Shown: positions 52,443 through 63,055, numbered from the stretch's first letter. The stretch is 64,000 nt of DNA from Serratia marcescens (GCF_006715005.1 NZ_VFMJ01000001.1:3782001-3846000), one strand, 5' to 3'. Numbers and translations: made by a program. The notes: generated by a model not told the origin, from the letters alone.

Positions 52443-53557
52443 AGCGCCCCCCCTTCACCCGGCGGCAAATCACCCGGCAGAATGATCTTCGGCGCCGCTA
52501 CCGCGGCCTCCGGCTGCGCGCCCAGATCGGACGGCATGACGATATCGGTCACGATCGGCGAAGGCATTCTGACGTTCTCCGGCTGGATCAGGCGGCGCGA
52601 CAGCGCTTTTTTCACCTTCATGCCGTCCGGCTCCGGCTGCGCCATCCACTGGCCGACGGTGGCCAGGAAGTAGCGGCCGCAGCGGCGTCCCAGGTGATAA
52701 TCCTGATTGAGCGACCCCAGTCGGCTGCCCAACGCATTGCTGGCCAGCGGCTTCGGCGGAAAGATTTCGAAGATACGCAGCTTGCCCGGCGGCTTCTCGA
52801 TAAAGCGCTGGATGCGGTGATAGCTTTGCTCGTGATGCTGCAGGATGCGCACCATCTGCTGCAGGCTGCTGTCGCTCAGCCAGTGCTCCATGCGCTTCAT
52901 CCACTGCGGGGTGTAGTACATCTGCGAAGGCACGGTGCGGATCACCACGATGGTGTCGGCGCCACGGCGATAGGCCTCTTCCACCGGAATAGCATCGCTG
53001 ATGCCGCCGTCCTGATAGCTGACGCCGTCCAACTCTACGCCCTGGCGATAAAAACCGGGAATGGCGCTGGACGCTTTAATGGCCGGCAGCCAGCGTTCGC
53101 GCTGCGCCGGCAGATAGGTCGGCTCAAAGTCATCGCTGCGGCAGGCGCACAGCAGGAATTCTCGCCCGTCGGTAAAGTGCTGTTCCGCCACGTCCATCGC
53201 CAGCGGCATCTGCGCCGCTGCCGTATCGACCAACCAATCGAGATCGATGAGATGCCCGCCGCGCACAAAGCGCAGCGGATTGAAGAATTGGGCAGAAGTG
53301 GTGTAACGGGTGATCACCCGACGTGCGTAACCCACCTGCCCGCAGATATAGGCGGACAGATTCTGGGCACCGGCCGACGTGCCGATCAGCAGATCGAAAG
53401 GGTTAAAGCCCGCACGCTGAAACTCGTCCAGCACGCCGGCGGTGAAAATGCCGCGCTGGCCGCCACCTTCGCAGACCAGCGCCATCTTGCCTGGCCGAAA
53501 GGGTTTAGACGACAGCGGTTCTATATTGCCGAGCGTGATGGGTATTCTGTATCCCAA
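52439..53557 (-). CDS. yjjU: Patatin-like phospholipase YjjU
   Basis: Patatin-family lipase or esterase. The TTG at 53557 (GAGGA 7 nt upstream) gives 372 residues starting (M)GYRIPITLGNIEPL, aligning with E. coli MGQRIPVTLGNIAPL. The catalytic motifs are GGGQRGIFTAG (oxyanion), GTSAGAQN with Ser (near 69) and the Asp of DGGISDAIP. Longer upstream frames are rejected. Its SD overlaps the stop of the csbD-like gene. Confidence 0.93.
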   Translation of the reverse strand: MGYRIPITLGNIEPLSSKPFRPGKMALVCEGGGQRGIFTAGVLDEFQRAGFNPFDLLIGTSAGAQNLSAYICGQVGYARRVITRYTTSAQFFNPLRFVRGGHLIDLDWLVDTAAAQMPLAMDVAEQHFTDGREFLLCACRSDDFEPTYLPAQRERWLPAIKASSAIPGFYRQGVELDGVSYQDGGISDAIPVEEAYRRGADTIVVIRTVPSQMYYTPQWMKRMEHWLSDSSLQQMVRILQHHEQSYHRIQRFIEKPPGKLRIFEIFPPKPLASNALGSRLGSLNQDYHLGRRCGRYFLATVGQWMAQPEPDGMKVKKALSRRLIQPENVRMPSPIVTDIVMPSDLGAQPEAAVAAPKIILPGDLPPGEGGAL

Positions 53558-53567
53558 CTTGGCATCC

Positions 53568-53753
53568 TCAGTGAGACGTTTTCTCCGAGGATACCGCGTC
53601 TCGCTCTCTTCCGTAATCCTCTTGCAGTACGCCGGCGAGGAAATCATTGCTGCCGGCCAGCCAGGCATAATCGCTGCCGGACCATTCTGCCCACGCCTGC
53701 CATACCTGGCCTTTCAGCTGTTTCCAGCGCCCGACGATGATGTCGCTGTTCAT
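53568..53753 (-). CDS. CsbD-like stress protein (YjbJ type)
   Basis: A 61-residue soluble protein with the CsbD pattern: GRWKQLKGQVWQAWAEWSGSDY, then LAGVLQEDYG. The ATG at 53753 follows GGGGAGG. Members are stress-induced, function unknown. It leads a tight yjjU-yjjV operon (10-nt gap to yjjU), so the three are probably coexpressed. Confidence 0.8.
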   Translation of the reverse strand: MNSDIIVGRWKQLKGQVWQAWAEWSGSDYAWLAGSNDFLAGVLQEDYGRERDAVSSEKTSH

Positions 53754-53821
53754 GGCCGGCCCTCCCCGACGTGAGAAAAGGAGTTAAGCTTTGTTACAGT
53801 TTACGGGAAAATGCCTGCCGG

Positions 53822-53983
53822 CTAAGGGCGCCGGCGGCCGGTGAACAGGCTGACCAGGAACAGGATGATGCCGACAACGAACACGATTTTAGCCGCCCAG
53901 GCAGCGGTGCCCGCCAACGAACCGAACCCCAGCGCCGCAGCGATAAGCGCGATGACTAAAAAGATAATGCCCCAACGAAACAT
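53822..53983 (-). CDS. ytjA: DUF1328 small membrane protein YtjA
   Basis: 53 residues, the E. coli YtjA length, with two hydrophobic segments ([38 protein letters not shown]). The ATG at 53983 follows AAGGAG. Inner-membrane location is predicted; function unknown. Lies between osmY and the csbD-like gene in the E. coli-like order. Confidence 0.9.
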   Translation of the reverse strand: MFRWGIIFLVIALIAAALGFGSLAGTAAWAAKIVFVVGIILFLVSLFTGRRRP

Positions 53984-54144
53984 AAGCTTCTCCTTACCAT
54001 TGTGAAAAAATTCGCTGCCATCTACCACCCCAACAACGGGACGTCGACGGCAAATCAGTTTCTTTTTTTGGTGTTACATGCCGGGCCGCCTTCACGGCCC
54101 GACAGATGCGGCTTGTTGTTGCTTGTTACGGGCGCCTGGCGGAA

Positions 54145-54759
54145 TTACTGCTTGACCACCAGGTCGTTTTTCACGCTTTTCACGCCGTCGATGGCCTTGG
54201 CGATGCTTTCGGCACGTTCAGACTGCGCCTGCGTTTTCACCTCACCGGAAAGCTGCACCACACCATCGGTGGTTTCCACTTTCACATTGCGCGACGGCAC
54301 GATGTCATCGGCCAGCAGCTTGGCTTTCAGCTCGCTGGTGGTGGCGGTGTCGCCGGCATACGATTTGATCGATTGGTTGGCTTCATCTTTCACATGCAGC
54401 TTGTCGCTGACGGTCTTGACGCCTTCCACCTTACCGGCGACCGCGACCGCATGCTCCGCCTGCGCCTGGCTGCCGACGAACCCGCTCAGGGTCACGGTGC
54501 CTTTTTCGGTTTTCACCGAAATGTCAGTGCTTTTGATGCTCTTATCGTCCACCAACGCACTTTTAACTTTAGCCGTTATCGCGCTGTCATCCATGTAACC
54601 GTCAACTTTTTTCATGGAGCTATCGATTTTGGCACCGGCACTATCCGCGGCGTTAGACGCCTTGTTGAGCAGACTGTCTTCGGCCAGCGCACTGCCGCTT
54701 ACCAAAACAGAACCCAATACGACAGCCATCAGCGAGTGTGCAAATTTGGTCTTTTTCAT
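54145..54759 (-). CDS. osmY: Osmotically inducible periplasmic protein OsmY
   Basis: 204 residues with a signal peptide ([20 protein letters not shown], cleavage near SALA-E) and two BON domains (about 58-123 and 137-203, each with a TVTLSGFV or VVQLSGEV strand). OsmY is a periplasmic chaperone-like protein, sigma-S dependent in E. coli. A sigma-S promoter is expected but could not be assigned by eye. Confidence 0.96.
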   Translation of the reverse strand: MKKTKFAHSLMAVVLGSVLVSGSALAEDSLLNKASNAADSAGAKIDSSMKKVDGYMDDSAITAKVKSALVDDKSIKSTDISVKTEKGTVTLSGFVGSQAQAEHAVAVAGKVEGVKTVSDKLHVKDEANQSIKSYAGDTATTSELKAKLLADDIVPSRNVKVETTDGVVQLSGEVKTQAQSERAESIAKAIDGVKSVKNDLVVKQ

Positions 54760-55276
54760 CGATCTCTTCCTTTTGTTGGGGGCCCGCAGCGCCAGAGCGC
54801 CGGAACCCTGCGGCCACCTTCACGCGGCCTTCTCGGTAAATACTTCATCATCGCTATACGATTAAGCGTTCACGACAGGAGTATTGCAACGGCCGTGCCA
54901 ACTCAAAAAACACTTTAAAAATCAAAGAAAAAAATCCATAAGTCGTATTTTTAGCCAAAAAACTGTCGCTTATTGGCGACAGGCTAAGTTACACAAAACT
55001 GAAATATAGCTATCTCATTGATATTTAAAGACACTGACTGTCTCCTATCGGCAACACATCAGAATAACTCACCAAACAAATAGCGTATTGCAGTGATTTA
55101 CTCTCAAGCAATGTGCGGACATCTCGTTAAAGATAGACCATCAGACGGAAAACGCAGGCCGAACGAACATCGCCTGGCGATAACGGTTCGCAGGATAAAA
55201 TATGAGGAAGATTTATTAATTAGCGCAGTGAGGTTAGGAGAAGCATGCAGGGCGCACTGGGCGCCCTGCAGAATTA
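54760..55276. other. osmY upstream region, AT-rich, no gene seen
   Basis: 517 nt that should carry the osmY promoter. It contains a perfect stem CTGTCGC/GCGACAG (near 54964-54984) and a 10-bp perfect stem TGCAGGGCGC/GCGCCCTGCA (55246-55270) after prfC. An 80-codon frame at 55093-55335 has no domain and overlaps the end of prfC, so it is not called. Confidence 0.5.
55246..55270 (-). terminator. prfC terminator-like hairpin
   Basis: Perfect 10-bp GC-rich stem with a 5-nt loop beginning 6 nt after the prfC stop. No U-tract follows on the minus strand, so it could be a Rho-dependent or processing structure. Confidence 0.5.
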
Positions 55277-56866
55277 TCAGTGTTCGCGGGTTTTGCGGAA
55301 GGTCACGTCAGGATAGCGTTCCTGCGTCAGGTTGAGGTTCACCATGGTCGGCGCGATGTAGGACAGGTTGTCCCCCCCGTCCAGTGCCAGGTTGAGCTCG
55401 TTCTTGCGCTTGAACTCTTCGAACTTCTTCACATCGCCGCACTCGACCCAACGCGCGGTCGACACGTTGACCGACTCGTACAACGCTTCCACGTTGTACT
55501 CGCTCTTCAACCGCGCCACCACCACGTCGAACTGCAGCACACCGACTGCGCCGACGATCAGATCGTTGTTGGCAATCGGGCGGAACACCTGCACCGCGCC
55601 CTCTTCGGACAGCTGTACCAGCCCCTTCAGCAGCTGTTTCTGCTTCAGCGGATCGCGCAGGCGAATGCGGCGGAACAGTTCCGGCGCGAAGTTCGGGATG
55701 CCGGTGAACTTCATGTCTTCACCCTGGGTGAAGGTATCGCCGATCTGAATGGTGCCGTGGTTGTGCAGGCCGATGATGTCGCCCGGGTAGGCTTCTTCCA
55801 CGTGCGAACGGTCGCCGGCCATAAAGGTCAGCGCGTCGGAGATCACCACGTCTTTGCCGGTGCGCACCTGGCGCAGCTTCATGCCCTTCTCGTAGCGGCC
55901 GGACACCACGCGCATAAAGGCCACGCGGTCGCGGTGTTTCGGATCCATGTTGGCCTGGATCTTGAACACGAAGCCGGTGAATTTCTCCTCCGCCGCTGTC
56001 ACTTCACGGGTGTCGGTTTTACGCGGCATCGGCGCCGGCGCCCAGGCCACCAGGCCGTCCAGCATGTGATCCACGCCGAAGTTACCGAGTGCGGTACCGA
56101 AGAACACCGGGGTCAGCTCGCCGCTCAGGAAGGCCTCCTGATCGAACTCGTGGGAAGCGCCCTGCACCAGCTCCAGCTCATCGCGCAGCTGCGCCGCCAG
56201 ATCTTCACCCACCGCCGCATCCAGCTCCGGGTTGTTCAGGCCTTTGACGATGCGCACTTCCTGGATGGTGTGGCCTTTACCGGTCTGGTACAGGTAAGTT
56301 TCATCCTTGTACAGGTGGTAAACGCCCTTGAACAGCTTGCCGCAGCCGATCGGCCAGGTGATAGGCGAGCAGGCGATCTTCAGTTCGCGCTCGACTTCAT
56401 CCATCACTTCCATCGGATCGCGGATGTCGCGGTCCAGTTTGTTCATGAAGGTCAGGATCGGCGTGTCGCGCAGACGGGTAACTTCCATCAGCTTACGGGT
56501 ACGATCCTCAACGCCCTTGGCGGCGTCGATCACCATCAGACAGCAGTCGACGGCGGTCAGGGTGCGATAAGTATCTTCGGAGAAGTCTTCGTGCCCCGGG
56601 GTGTCCAGCAGGTTGACCAGGCTGTCGCGGTACGGGAACTGCATCACGGAGGTGGTGATCGAGATCCCACGCTGCTTTTCCATTTCCATCCAGTCGGATT
56701 TGGCGTGCTGGCTGGAGCCACGGCCTTTTACCGTACCGGCGGTCTGGATCGCCTGTCCGAACAGCAGCACTTTTTCGGTAATGGTGGTTTTACCGGCATC
56801 GGGGTGCGAGATGATGGCGAAAGTTCTTCTTTTGGAGACTTCGCGGGCAAATTCACTAGGAGACAT
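55277..56866 (-). CDS. prfC: Peptide chain release factor 3
   Basis: Translational GTPase that recycles RF1/RF2. 529 residues, as in E. coli. G-domain motifs: [13 protein letters not shown] (near 20), [24 protein letters not shown] (near 141). It is followed by osmY and, upstream on the same strand, preceded by hipA, where E. coli has yjjG. Confidence 0.98.
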   Translation of the reverse strand: MSPSEFAREVSKRRTFAIISHPDAGKTTITEKVLLFGQAIQTAGTVKGRGSSQHAKSDWMEMEKQRGISITTSVMQFPYRDSLVNLLDTPGHEDFSEDTYRTLTAVDCCLMVIDAAKGVEDRTRKLMEVTRLRDTPILTFMNKLDRDIRDPMEVMDEVERELKIACSPITWPIGCGKLFKGVYHLYKDETYLYQTGKGHTIQEVRIVKGLNNPELDAAVGEDLAAQLRDELELVQGASHEFDQEAFLSGELTPVFFGTALGNFGVDHMLDGLVAWAPAPMPRKTDTREVTAAEEKFTGFVFKIQANMDPKHRDRVAFMRVVSGRYEKGMKLRQVRTGKDVVISDALTFMAGDRSHVEEAYPGDIIGLHNHGTIQIGDTFTQGEDMKFTGIPNFAPELFRRIRLRDPLKQKQLLKGLVQLSEEGAVQVFRPIANNDLIVGAVGVLQFDVVVARLKSEYNVEALYESVNVSTARWVECGDVKKFEEFKRKNELNLALDGGDNLSYIAPTMVNLNLTQERYPDVTFRKTREH

Positions 56867-57012
56867 GGTTTTCAGGTTCTACGGTTAGTCCGCCCTGCGA
56901 CATCATCAGAACGCGCCGATCGCGGCGCCGGGCAAAGCGGTGAATAAAAGATAACAGCCGGGCATTTTCGCCGATTTGCCAACCGGTGACAATCAATGGA
57001 TCCGATTTCCCG

Positions 57013-58278
57013 CTAACGCAGGCGGAAATCGGGAGACAAAGCGGCCCAATGCCGGCGCAATACCGATTTGTGATCGTCCGCCATAGGCAGCTCTTCCAAT
57101 AAGGCCGGCCACAAATTTCGCGCCTTGTCGATGGCATCCACCAGGTGCACCCGTATCGCAGACCAGGGAATATCGACCCGCTCAGCCCAGCGCTCGAAGG
57201 TTTGCATTGAGATCCTATCCCAGCGCTTTTCCTTCGCCATATTGAGCGCAGCCTCAGACTCACCAGGAATATAAGCCAACGTAGTGACGATGTCATAAGC
57301 GGGAGAAAGCCGGATATCAGTCTGGTTTGGATAGAACATGGACCAATTTTTTACGTGCGCATCGCCATTGGCGAGCAAAATATTCGCCAACAGACGGCGC
57401 GCCATTTGCTGCACATCCGCTAAAGATTCACTGCCATACTCATAGAGATAAGCCGCTATTTGATCGTAATTTTTGCCGCGATATTTATCGTGCGCGTAAA
57501 TCTCGAATATCTGGGCAAAATCTTCTGCATGCACTCGCCCGCTTTCGCTGCGGTCAAAACGACGGATGGCATAAGCATAGGGTTCATCCGCCAAGCGAAT
57601 ATCAGGCAAGTGTTCAAGTCGTGTCAGTTCAACCAGCTCAATATCAGGAATATCCACGCCGATGGCTTGCGCCAAACGCATTGCCGTATATTCATTTTCA
57701 GGGAGATGACGATGAACCGTTGAAGGCGTTTTAATGATCCAGCTATCAGCGCCCACCTGAGAAGAAATGTTGAAGCGACCCTCTTTACGCACAGAGGAAA
57801 ATTTCATTTGTACCCCTGCCAGAGAAAACTTTTGCGCCTCCATCCCAACATCAATTTGCACGGCTTCCAACTCGCCGCGCGACGTTAACGCCCAGGCGGG
57901 TATGTCACTGGCAGCCAGCGGCCGTGCTTCAAGCGCTCCCGGCAAGTTTCCACCGGCCCAGGCAATTAAAGGAAACTCCTCATTCACATGGGCTTTCAAT
58001 GACTGAGCCACCCAAGCGCGCAGTGCGCCTTCGGGCAACAAGTTGGATAAAACGGGCGGCAGACGCTGCGATGACTGTAAAACTTGCTCAAGATACCCCG
58101 CGTGCGCCTTCTGCCTGAGCGTAAACAAAGGACGAACACGCTCCGGCAAAGCGAGGTAGTGTGGATCAAACGTCAGGATGTTTCTGCCGCCGCTGTAATG
58201 CGCCAGCACGCCAACACGCACGCCATGCAATATCAAGGCTAATGCCTGTACCGATTCAACCTGTCGCAGCCCTTTCAT
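57013..58278 (-). CDS. hipA: HipA-family serine/threonine kinase toxin
   Basis: 421-residue kinase of a type II toxin-antitoxin pair; HipA of E. coli phosphorylates glutamyl-tRNA synthetase, causing persistence. Here the N-terminal domain, the core motif SLAGVQMKFSSVRKEG near 152-168, the ATP-loop region VGADSWIIKTPS, catalytic NGDAHVKNWSMFY (near 304) and AYDIVTTLA are all present, so the kinase looks intact. It begins 3 nt after the hipB stop. Base composition is clearly more AT-rich than the neighbours. The target may differ from E. coli HipA. Confidence 0.93.
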   Translation of the reverse strand: MKGLRQVESVQALALILHGVRVGVLAHYSGGRNILTFDPHYLALPERVRPLFTLRQKAHAGYLEQVLQSSQRLPPVLSNLLPEGALRAWVAQSLKAHVNEEFPLIAWAGGNLPGALEARPLAASDIPAWALTSRGELEAVQIDVGMEAQKFSLAGVQMKFSSVRKEGRFNISSQVGADSWIIKTPSTVHRHLPENEYTAMRLAQAIGVDIPDIELVELTRLEHLPDIRLADEPYAYAIRRFDRSESGRVHAEDFAQIFEIYAHDKYRGKNYDQIAAYLYEYGSESLADVQQMARRLLANILLANGDAHVKNWSMFYPNQTDIRLSPAYDIVTTLAYIPGESEAALNMAKEKRWDRISMQTFERWAERVDIPWSAIRVHLVDAIDKARNLWPALLEELPMADDHKSVLRRHWAALSPDFRLR

Positions 58279-58281
58279 CAG

Positions 58282-58587
58282 CTAGTCCTCGAGATCTTTC
58301 AGTTTTTTTTCAAAACCCTGCGGCTTACCGACTTCCGGTGCGCTACTCACTTCCTGTTGCAGCAGGCACTCCACATCACGGGCAGACTTTTTTGGCACGA
58401 TGACATATTCCAAATTCATCGCCGCCAATATGCGTAGCAACGTGCTTACCCGCATATCGCTCCCCGCTTCAATACGCTGGTATTGCTGTTGGGTCATGCC
58501 AATCTTCATTAAAAAGTCTTTTTGACTCCAACCCAGCTCACTGCGTTTTTCTTTCAGCAACGCTGATACTTCGGATAATTTTCTCAT
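58282..58587 (-). CDS. hipB: HipB-family antitoxin / autorepressor
   Basis: 101-residue Cro/CI-type HTH protein (SELGWSQKDFLMKIGMTQQQ near 15-34, then YQRIEAGSDMRVSTLLRILAA) with a C-terminal tail (KPQGFEKKLKDLED) that could be proteolytically labile. The ATG at 58587 follows GGAGG by 5 nt; longer frames upstream run through the operator array and are rejected. Start of the hipBA operon. Confidence 0.92.
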   Translation of the reverse strand: MRKLSEVSALLKEKRSELGWSQKDFLMKIGMTQQQYQRIEAGSDMRVSTLLRILAAMNLEYVIVPKKSARDVECLLQQEVSSAPEVGKPQGFEKKLKDLED

Positions 58588-58599
58588 CCGCGCCTCCAA

Positions 58600-58735
58600 A
58601 CAACGCATTGATTGTCTCACCAGCAATAAACAACAAATTAGTTGTCTAGACAGTGAAAAACAACTTTTTTGATGTAAATTAATGAAGAAACAACTTTTTA
58701 GTTGTAAAAGGGAATGCAAACAATAAACAGGATGT
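58600..58735. promoter_or_regulatory. Five-site operator array upstream of hipB, 30-bp step
   Basis: Five 16-bp dyads ACAAC-N6-RTTGT start at 58600, 58630, 58660, 58690 and 58720. Sites 2 and 4 are perfect (ACAAC/GTTGT), sites 1 and 3 have one mismatch, site 5 has two. Every site starts exactly 30 bp after the previous one. Site 1 abuts the hipB ribosome binding site and site 5 abuts the rimI stop codon. Likely HipB/HipBA binding sites. Confidence 0.8.
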
Positions 58736-58741
58736 TTTAGA

Positions 58742-59185
58742 TTACGCCAGCGGCAGCGCCATCACGATCGCGTCTTCGCGGCCGTGGACGCTCGGGTAAT
58801 AATTGCGGCGCACGGTGACCTCGTTGAAACCGAGATCTTCATACAGTGCGATCGCCGCCTGGTTGGAAGCGCGCACCTCCAGCCACAGCGTAACCACGCC
58901 GCGGCTCTCCAGCTGTTCGATCACCGCGTTGAGCAGCAGGCGGCCAAAGCCCCGGCGCTGATACTGCGGATGAATGGCGATGTTGAACAGCGTGGCTTCG
59001 TCCAGCACGATCTGCGTGATGGCGAACCCCGCCATCGCCCCGTCGGCGCTCAGCTTCAGGTTAAGGTAGCGATCGCCCTGATTGCTGGCGAAGGTGGTTT
59101 CCGTCCAGGGAAAAGCGTGGCTGGCTTGCTCAATGGTGAAGGCCGTGGCCAGATCGGCCGCCGTCAGGGTAGAAATCGTGTTCAT
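58742..59185 (-). CDS. rimI: Ribosomal protein S18 alanine N-acetyltransferase
   Basis: GNAT enzyme acetylating the N-terminus of S18. The ATG at 59185 gives 147 residues (E. coli 148). The acetyl-CoA site HPQYQRRGFGRLLLNAVI is near 72-89 and the LEVRASNQAAIALYEDLGF region near 101-119. It overlaps the 3' end of holD by 56 nt, an overlap also seen in E. coli. Confidence 0.96.
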   Translation of the reverse strand: MNTISTLTAADLATAFTIEQASHAFPWTETTFASNQGDRYLNLKLSADGAMAGFAITQIVLDEATLFNIAIHPQYQRRGFGRLLLNAVIEQLESRGVVTLWLEVRASNQAAIALYEDLGFNEVTVRRNYYPSVHGREDAIVMALPLA

Positions 59186-59567
59186 GATGACAAATCTGCT
59201 GCCAGAGGGCGCGTTTGGCCCCCGCGTCTTGGGAAAGCTCGGCCAGCGCCGGGCTGTGTAGCTGCGCGCCGGCGACCGCAAGCGGTTCCGCCACGCCCAG
59301 CCGCCAACTGTTGCATGCGGTCTCTTCAGACAGCATCGCCGCCTGTTCCGGTGTCAGGCTGTAAGTTTGCGCCGGCGTCAGCCCCAGGCTGCGCAGCACG
59401 TCGCAAAACAGCGGATCGTCGGGTGCGGGCAGCGTCTGCGCCACCACCAGCAGGCGCGCCTCGGGCGGCAGACTGACCGCCACTTCGCCCTGCAACACGC
59501 TCGGGCGGCGCAATGTCCACTGCGTAATACCCAGTTGTTGTAACAGCCAGTCGCGTTTTGATGCCAT
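59130..59567 (-). CDS. holD: DNA polymerase III psi subunit
   Basis: Clamp-loader accessory subunit linking chi to the tau/gamma complex. 145 residues (E. coli 137), with the start [20 protein letters not shown] and the family segment [23 protein letters not shown]. It heads holD-rimI and is divergent from rsmC. Confidence 0.93.
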   Translation of the reverse strand: MASKRDWLLQQLGITQWTLRRPSVLQGEVAVSLPPEARLLVVAQTLPAPDDPLFCDVLRSLGLTPAQTYSLTPEQAAMLSEETACNSWRLGVAEPLAVAGAQLHSPALAELSQDAGAKRALWQQICHHEHDFYPDGGRSGHGLHH

Positions 59568-59713
59568 GCCGATTCCTACCCGTTGTGGTGCGCCATGCCT
59601 GCCATGCGCCGCGCTATGCTAACAAACCCGCGCAGCCCGCGCCAACAAACCCGTCGAACATATCGCCACAAAGCTCTATAATCCCCGGTCTCATTTCCAG
59701 GAGCCAATATCTG

Positions 59714-60754
59714 ATGTCTGCATTAACCCCCGCCAGTGAAGTCATGCTGCGCCACAGTGATGAATTTATCGAACGCCGCGTGCTGTTTGCCGGCGACCTG
59801 CAGGACAGCCTGCCGGCCCAATTCGAGGCCGCGGACGTGCGCGTCCACACTCAGCATTACCATCACTGGCAGTTACTGAACCGGACGATGGGCGATAACG
59901 TGCAGTTCGGTTTGACCGTCGATCCCGCTTTCGTCGCCGACTGCGACACGCTGGTTTACTACTGGCCGAAGAGCAAGCAGGAAGCGCAATTCCAGCTGTG
60001 CAACATCCTGGCGCTGTTGCCGGTAGGCGTGGACGTGTTCGTGGTCGGTGAAAACCGCAGCGGCGTGCGCAGCGCCGAGCCAACGCTGGAAGGCCACGTT
60101 GCGCTGGTGAAAATCGACAGCGCGCGCCGCTGTGGCCTGTATCACGGCCGCCTGGACGCGCAGACCGAATTCGACCTGAACGACTGGTGGGACAGCTATC
60201 AGCTGCACGATCTGGAAGTGAAAACGCTGCCGGGCGTGTTCAGCCGCGACGGCCTGGACGTCGGCAGCTCACTGCTGCTGTCGACGCTGGAAAAACACAT
60301 GAAAGGCAAGGTGCTGGACATCGGCTGCGGCGCCGGCGTGATGGCCTCGGTGATGGCCAAGCTGTCGCCGAAGGTGAAACTGACCCTCAGTGACGTCAAC
60401 GCCGCCGCGGTGGAGTCCAGCCGCGCGACGCTGGCCGCCAACGGCATCGAAGGCGAAGTGATCGTCAGCAACGTTTACTCCGACATCACCGGCCGTTTCG
60501 ACATGATCATCTCCAACCCGCCGTTCCACGACGGGCTGCAGACCAGCCTGACCGCTGCCGAGACCCTGATCCGCGGCGCGGTGAAGCACCTGCCGATCGG
60601 CGGCCGGCTGCGCATCGTCGCCAACGCCTTCCTGCCGTACCCGGACATTCTGGACGCCACCTTCGGCAGCCACGAAGTGCTGGCGCAGAACGGCCGCTTC
60701 AAGGTGTATCAGGCCACCGTCGGCCGCCCGCCGCGCGCGCCGAAGAAGAAATAA
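59714..60754 (+). CDS. rsmC: 16S rRNA (guanine1207-N2)-methyltransferase
   Basis: SAM-dependent methyltransferase acting on assembled 30S subunits. The ATG at 59714 (AGGAG upstream) gives 346 residues, starting [18 protein letters not shown]. An N-terminal degenerate methyltransferase domain is followed by the active one with [16 protein letters not shown] (near 198-213) and catalytic [10 protein letters not shown]. It is divergent from holD. Confidence 0.97.
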   Translation: MSALTPASEVMLRHSDEFIERRVLFAGDLQDSLPAQFEAADVRVHTQHYHHWQLLNRTMGDNVQFGLTVDPAFVADCDTLVYYWPKSKQEAQFQLCNILALLPVGVDVFVVGENRSGVRSAEPTLEGHVALVKIDSARRCGLYHGRLDAQTEFDLNDWWDSYQLHDLEVKTLPGVFSRDGLDVGSSLLLSTLEKHMKGKVLDIGCGAGVMASVMAKLSPKVKLTLSDVNAAAVESSRATLAANGIEGEVIVSNVYSDITGRFDMIISNPPFHDGLQTSLTAAETLIRGAVKHLPIGGRLRIVANAFLPYPDILDATFGSHEVLAQNGRFKVYQATVGRPPRAPKKK

Positions 60755-60777
60755 TTCGCCGTTGGCGGAAAACGACA

Positions 60778-60804
60778 GAGCGCGGCCGGAGGCCGCGCTT
60801 TTTT

Positions 60805-60806
<2 letters not shown>
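60778..60806. terminator. rsmC terminator
   Basis: Stem GCGCGGCC/GGCCGCGC around GGA followed by T8. The AKR gene converges on it; its stop codon falls in the T-run. Confidence 0.92.
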
Positions 60807-61797
<991 letters not shown>

Positions 61798-61915
61798 TGT
61801 GCTGCCCTCATGCGGTGAATGGATAACGCAGCAAAGTCTGGTTGTTTACGCTACAAAGATAAATAATGCAGATTGCACATCACTGTTCCAAAATCACCAA
61901 CAATCCGGAGTGGAC

Positions 61916-62860
61916 ATGGATCAGGTTCAAGCCATGCGCATTTTTACCCGCATCGTCGAACTGGGCAGCTTCAGTCGGGCGGCCGAACGGCTGCAGCTGC
62001 CGCGCGCCACGGTCAGCAACGCGTTAAAACGGCTGGAGCAGCGGCTTGGCGTGCGCCTGCTGATCCGCACCACCCGCCAGGTGCAGGTGACCAGCGAAGG
62101 CAGCCTCTACTATCAACGCTGCGTGCAGCTGCTGGGGGCGCTGGAGGAGGCGGACACGCTGTTCAGCCACCATAAGCTGCAACCGTCCGGCAAGGTGCGC
62201 ATCGACATGCCCCATTCGCTGGCGCGCCAGATCGTCATTCCGGCGTTGGGCGACTTTTACCGGCGTTACCCCGACATCACCCTGGCGCTGGGCGCCAACG
62301 ACACCCACGTCGATCTGTTGCGAGAAGGCGTTGACTGCGTGCTGCGCGCCTGGGAAACCGAAGACGACAGCCTGGTGGCGCGGCGCATCGCCCAGTTGCC
62401 GCAGGTCACCTGCGCTTCCCCCGCTTACCTGCAGGCCTGCGGCACGCCGCTCGACATCGATAGCCTGCAGCCGCATCGCGCGGTGGGGTATTTCTCCCTG
62501 GCCAGCAACCGCGATTATCCGCTGGAATTCTGCCGCGGCGGCAAGGTGGAACGGCGCGAACTCCCCGCCCGGCTGAGCATCAGCGGCGCCGACGCCTACA
62601 TCGCCGGCGCGCGGGCCGGCATGGGATTGATTCAGGCGGCGCGCTATTCGCTTGCCCCCTGGCTGAAACGGGGCGAACTGGTGGAAGTGTTGGCGGACAC
62701 GCCGCCCCCGCCGATGCCGATTTACATCATGTATCCGCCCGGCCGTTTCCTGGCGCCACGGGTCAGGGTGTTGATTGATTGGCTGATTTGGCTGTTTGAC
62801 CAGCAGAAAAGCGGCGATATGGCTGTTTTTCCAGCAAACGCCCGCAAAGCGGGGAAATAA
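61916..62860 (+). CDS. LysR-family transcriptional regulator
   Basis: 314-residue LTTR with HTH SFSRAAERLQLPRATVSNALK near 19-39. The C-terminal substrate-binding domain is typical of the CrgA-like/DsdC class. The ATG at 61916 follows CCGGAG. Divergent from the aldo/keto reductase gene, its probable target. Confidence 0.88.
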   Translation: MDQVQAMRIFTRIVELGSFSRAAERLQLPRATVSNALKRLEQRLGVRLLIRTTRQVQVTSEGSLYYQRCVQLLGALEEADTLFSHHKLQPSGKVRIDMPHSLARQIVIPALGDFYRRYPDITLALGANDTHVDLLREGVDCVLRAWETEDDSLVARRIAQLPQVTCASPAYLQACGTPLDIDSLQPHRAVGYFSLASNRDYPLEFCRGGKVERRELPARLSISGADAYIAGARAGMGLIQAARYSLAPWLKRGELVEVLADTPPPPMPIYIMYPPGRFLAPRVRVLIDWLIWLFDQQKSGDMAVFPANARKAGK

Positions 62861-62863
62861 CTG

Positions 62864-62891
62864 TTGACGTGTCCGCCAAAATCTCTAGAAT
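62864..62891 (+). promoter_or_regulatory. Promoter of the leu tRNA operon
   Basis: -35 TTGACG (62864-62869) and -10 TAGAAT (62886-62891), spacer 16 bp, followed by a GC-rich discriminator TCGCC, as in stringently controlled stable RNA promoters. Confidence 0.8.
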
Positions 62892-62932
62892 TCGCCTCCG
62901 TGGTAACGTTACTCCGGTAATGTTTCTGGTAC

Positions 62933-63019
62933 GCGAAGGTGGCGGAATTGGTAGACGCGCTAGCTTCAGGTGTTAGTGTCCTTACGGACGTGAGGGTTCA
63001 AGTCCCTCTCTTCGCACCA
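62933..63019 (+). tRNA. tRNA-Leu (CAG)
   Basis: 87 nt with 3' CCA encoded. The anticodon CAG lies in GCTTCAGGTG; the long variable arm (GTCC-TTAC-GGAC) marks it as a class II tRNA. The sequence matches E. coli leuPQV apart from the T arm and acceptor end. Confidence 0.97.
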
Positions 63020-63055
63020 AATAACCACATGATTTATATTGCACTCAGCATCGAT

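Noticed and set aside
55280-56947. 555-codon plus-strand frame opposite prfC
   Set aside because: Shadow frame, covers the entire RF3 GTPase gene on the other strand.
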